From positions 4,423,768 through 4,487,767 of the forward strand of contig OX393563.1 in the NCBI GenBank assembly GCA_947652115.1: a stretch of 64,000 bases of DNA. The letters run 5' to 3'. The translations under genes were made by a program, and so were the position numbers. Below are positions 63,692-64,000 of this stretch, in pieces (the stretch's first letter is position 1; every line of letters starts with the position of its first letter). The notes beneath the pieces were generated by a model. The model was given only the letters and a program-made list of their open reading frames with translations. It searched no databases and had not been told where the DNA came from. Source of the stretch: Blastomussa wellsi. Its lineage: Eukaryota; Cnidaria; Anthozoa; Scleractinia; Plerogyridae.

Positions 63692-64000
63692 GTTGGACAT
63701 ACACGAAAGCCACATAACATAAAACAGCAGCCATATAACAACTGTTGTATGGTTACATGTGCTAAATCATTTGTTAGTCTCTACAGATTCGGATTTGATT
63801 TTCTGTTGACCCATTGTCGAATCTTCTGGTTGTCTATCCCGAGCTTGTTTTTCAAAAACTTAAGAAAGGCAGTGAAATGGAGGCCGAGAAAATCAAACAA
63901 GCTGAGCTATAACTTAATTTAAGCCCTTGGGCTCATTTTCTAAGAGATTTTAGCCTCTCAATTTTTCTTTTTTTTCTTCGTGGGGTGGTTCGGGGGGGGG

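Noticed and set aside
57004..61807. Counting exons H38-H48 copy B as extra collagen exons
   Set aside because: The helix-length arithmetic, silent-only differences and the shared gypsy insertion favour an allele; joining both would overshoot the conserved helix length.

Overview
This window looks like genomic DNA from an anthozoan cnidarian, most likely a stony coral. The main reasons are a fibrillar collagen gene cut into very many 54/45-nt phase-0 exons, AT-rich introns full of short inverted-repeat (MITE-like) elements, Ty3/gypsy LTR elements, a Penelope-like element with a GIY-YIG endonuclease, CR1/L2-like LINE scraps and a tRNA-derived SINE. The taxonomic call is inference from these features, not from a marker gene.

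Layout. Positions 1-1107 hold the 3' part of an intact hAT-transposase-like reading frame on the + strand. From about 3239 to the right edge almost everything belongs to one + strand gene: a fibrillar collagen alpha chain, incomplete at both ends. It has a probable linker exon (3239-3296), three minor-helix exons (4315-5753), one non-helical exon (6179-6256), then 51 distinct major-helix exons H1-H51 (7049-63691). Counting each distinct exon once, the window encodes 298 uninterrupted Gly-X-Y triplets. All splice sites read are GT-AG and all helix exons are phase 0. The order of 45-nt and 54-nt exons matches the human COL1A1 exon series, with every vertebrate 99, 108 or 162-nt exon here present as separate 45/54-nt pieces.

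Inside the introns: an intact single-exon MAX-like bHLH-zipper frame on the - strand (10364-11017), a complete Ty3/gypsy element on + (27971-32288, target duplication AGCTC), a second complete Ty3/gypsy element on - with apparently identical LTRs (41759-46383, target duplication GTGGG), a SINE, many MITEs, and the 3' end of a Penelope-like element (52914-53800).

The most important structural point is that 44189-52790 is repeated as 54001-62190 on the far side of a gap of exactly 200 N (53801-54000). Eleven collagen exons (H38-H48) and most of the second gypsy element therefore appear twice. The helix-length arithmetic, purely synonymous exon differences and a MITE present in only one copy point to two alleles of one locus placed end to end by the assembly rather than a real exon duplication. 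The second set (57004-61807) should not be joined to the first when building the protein.

No wholly new system is evident. The strongest biological signals are the unfused collagen exon series in register with vertebrates, the nested antisense MAX-like gene with a CACGTG box upstream, and a MITE inserted five bases inside a collagen intron in one haplotype only.
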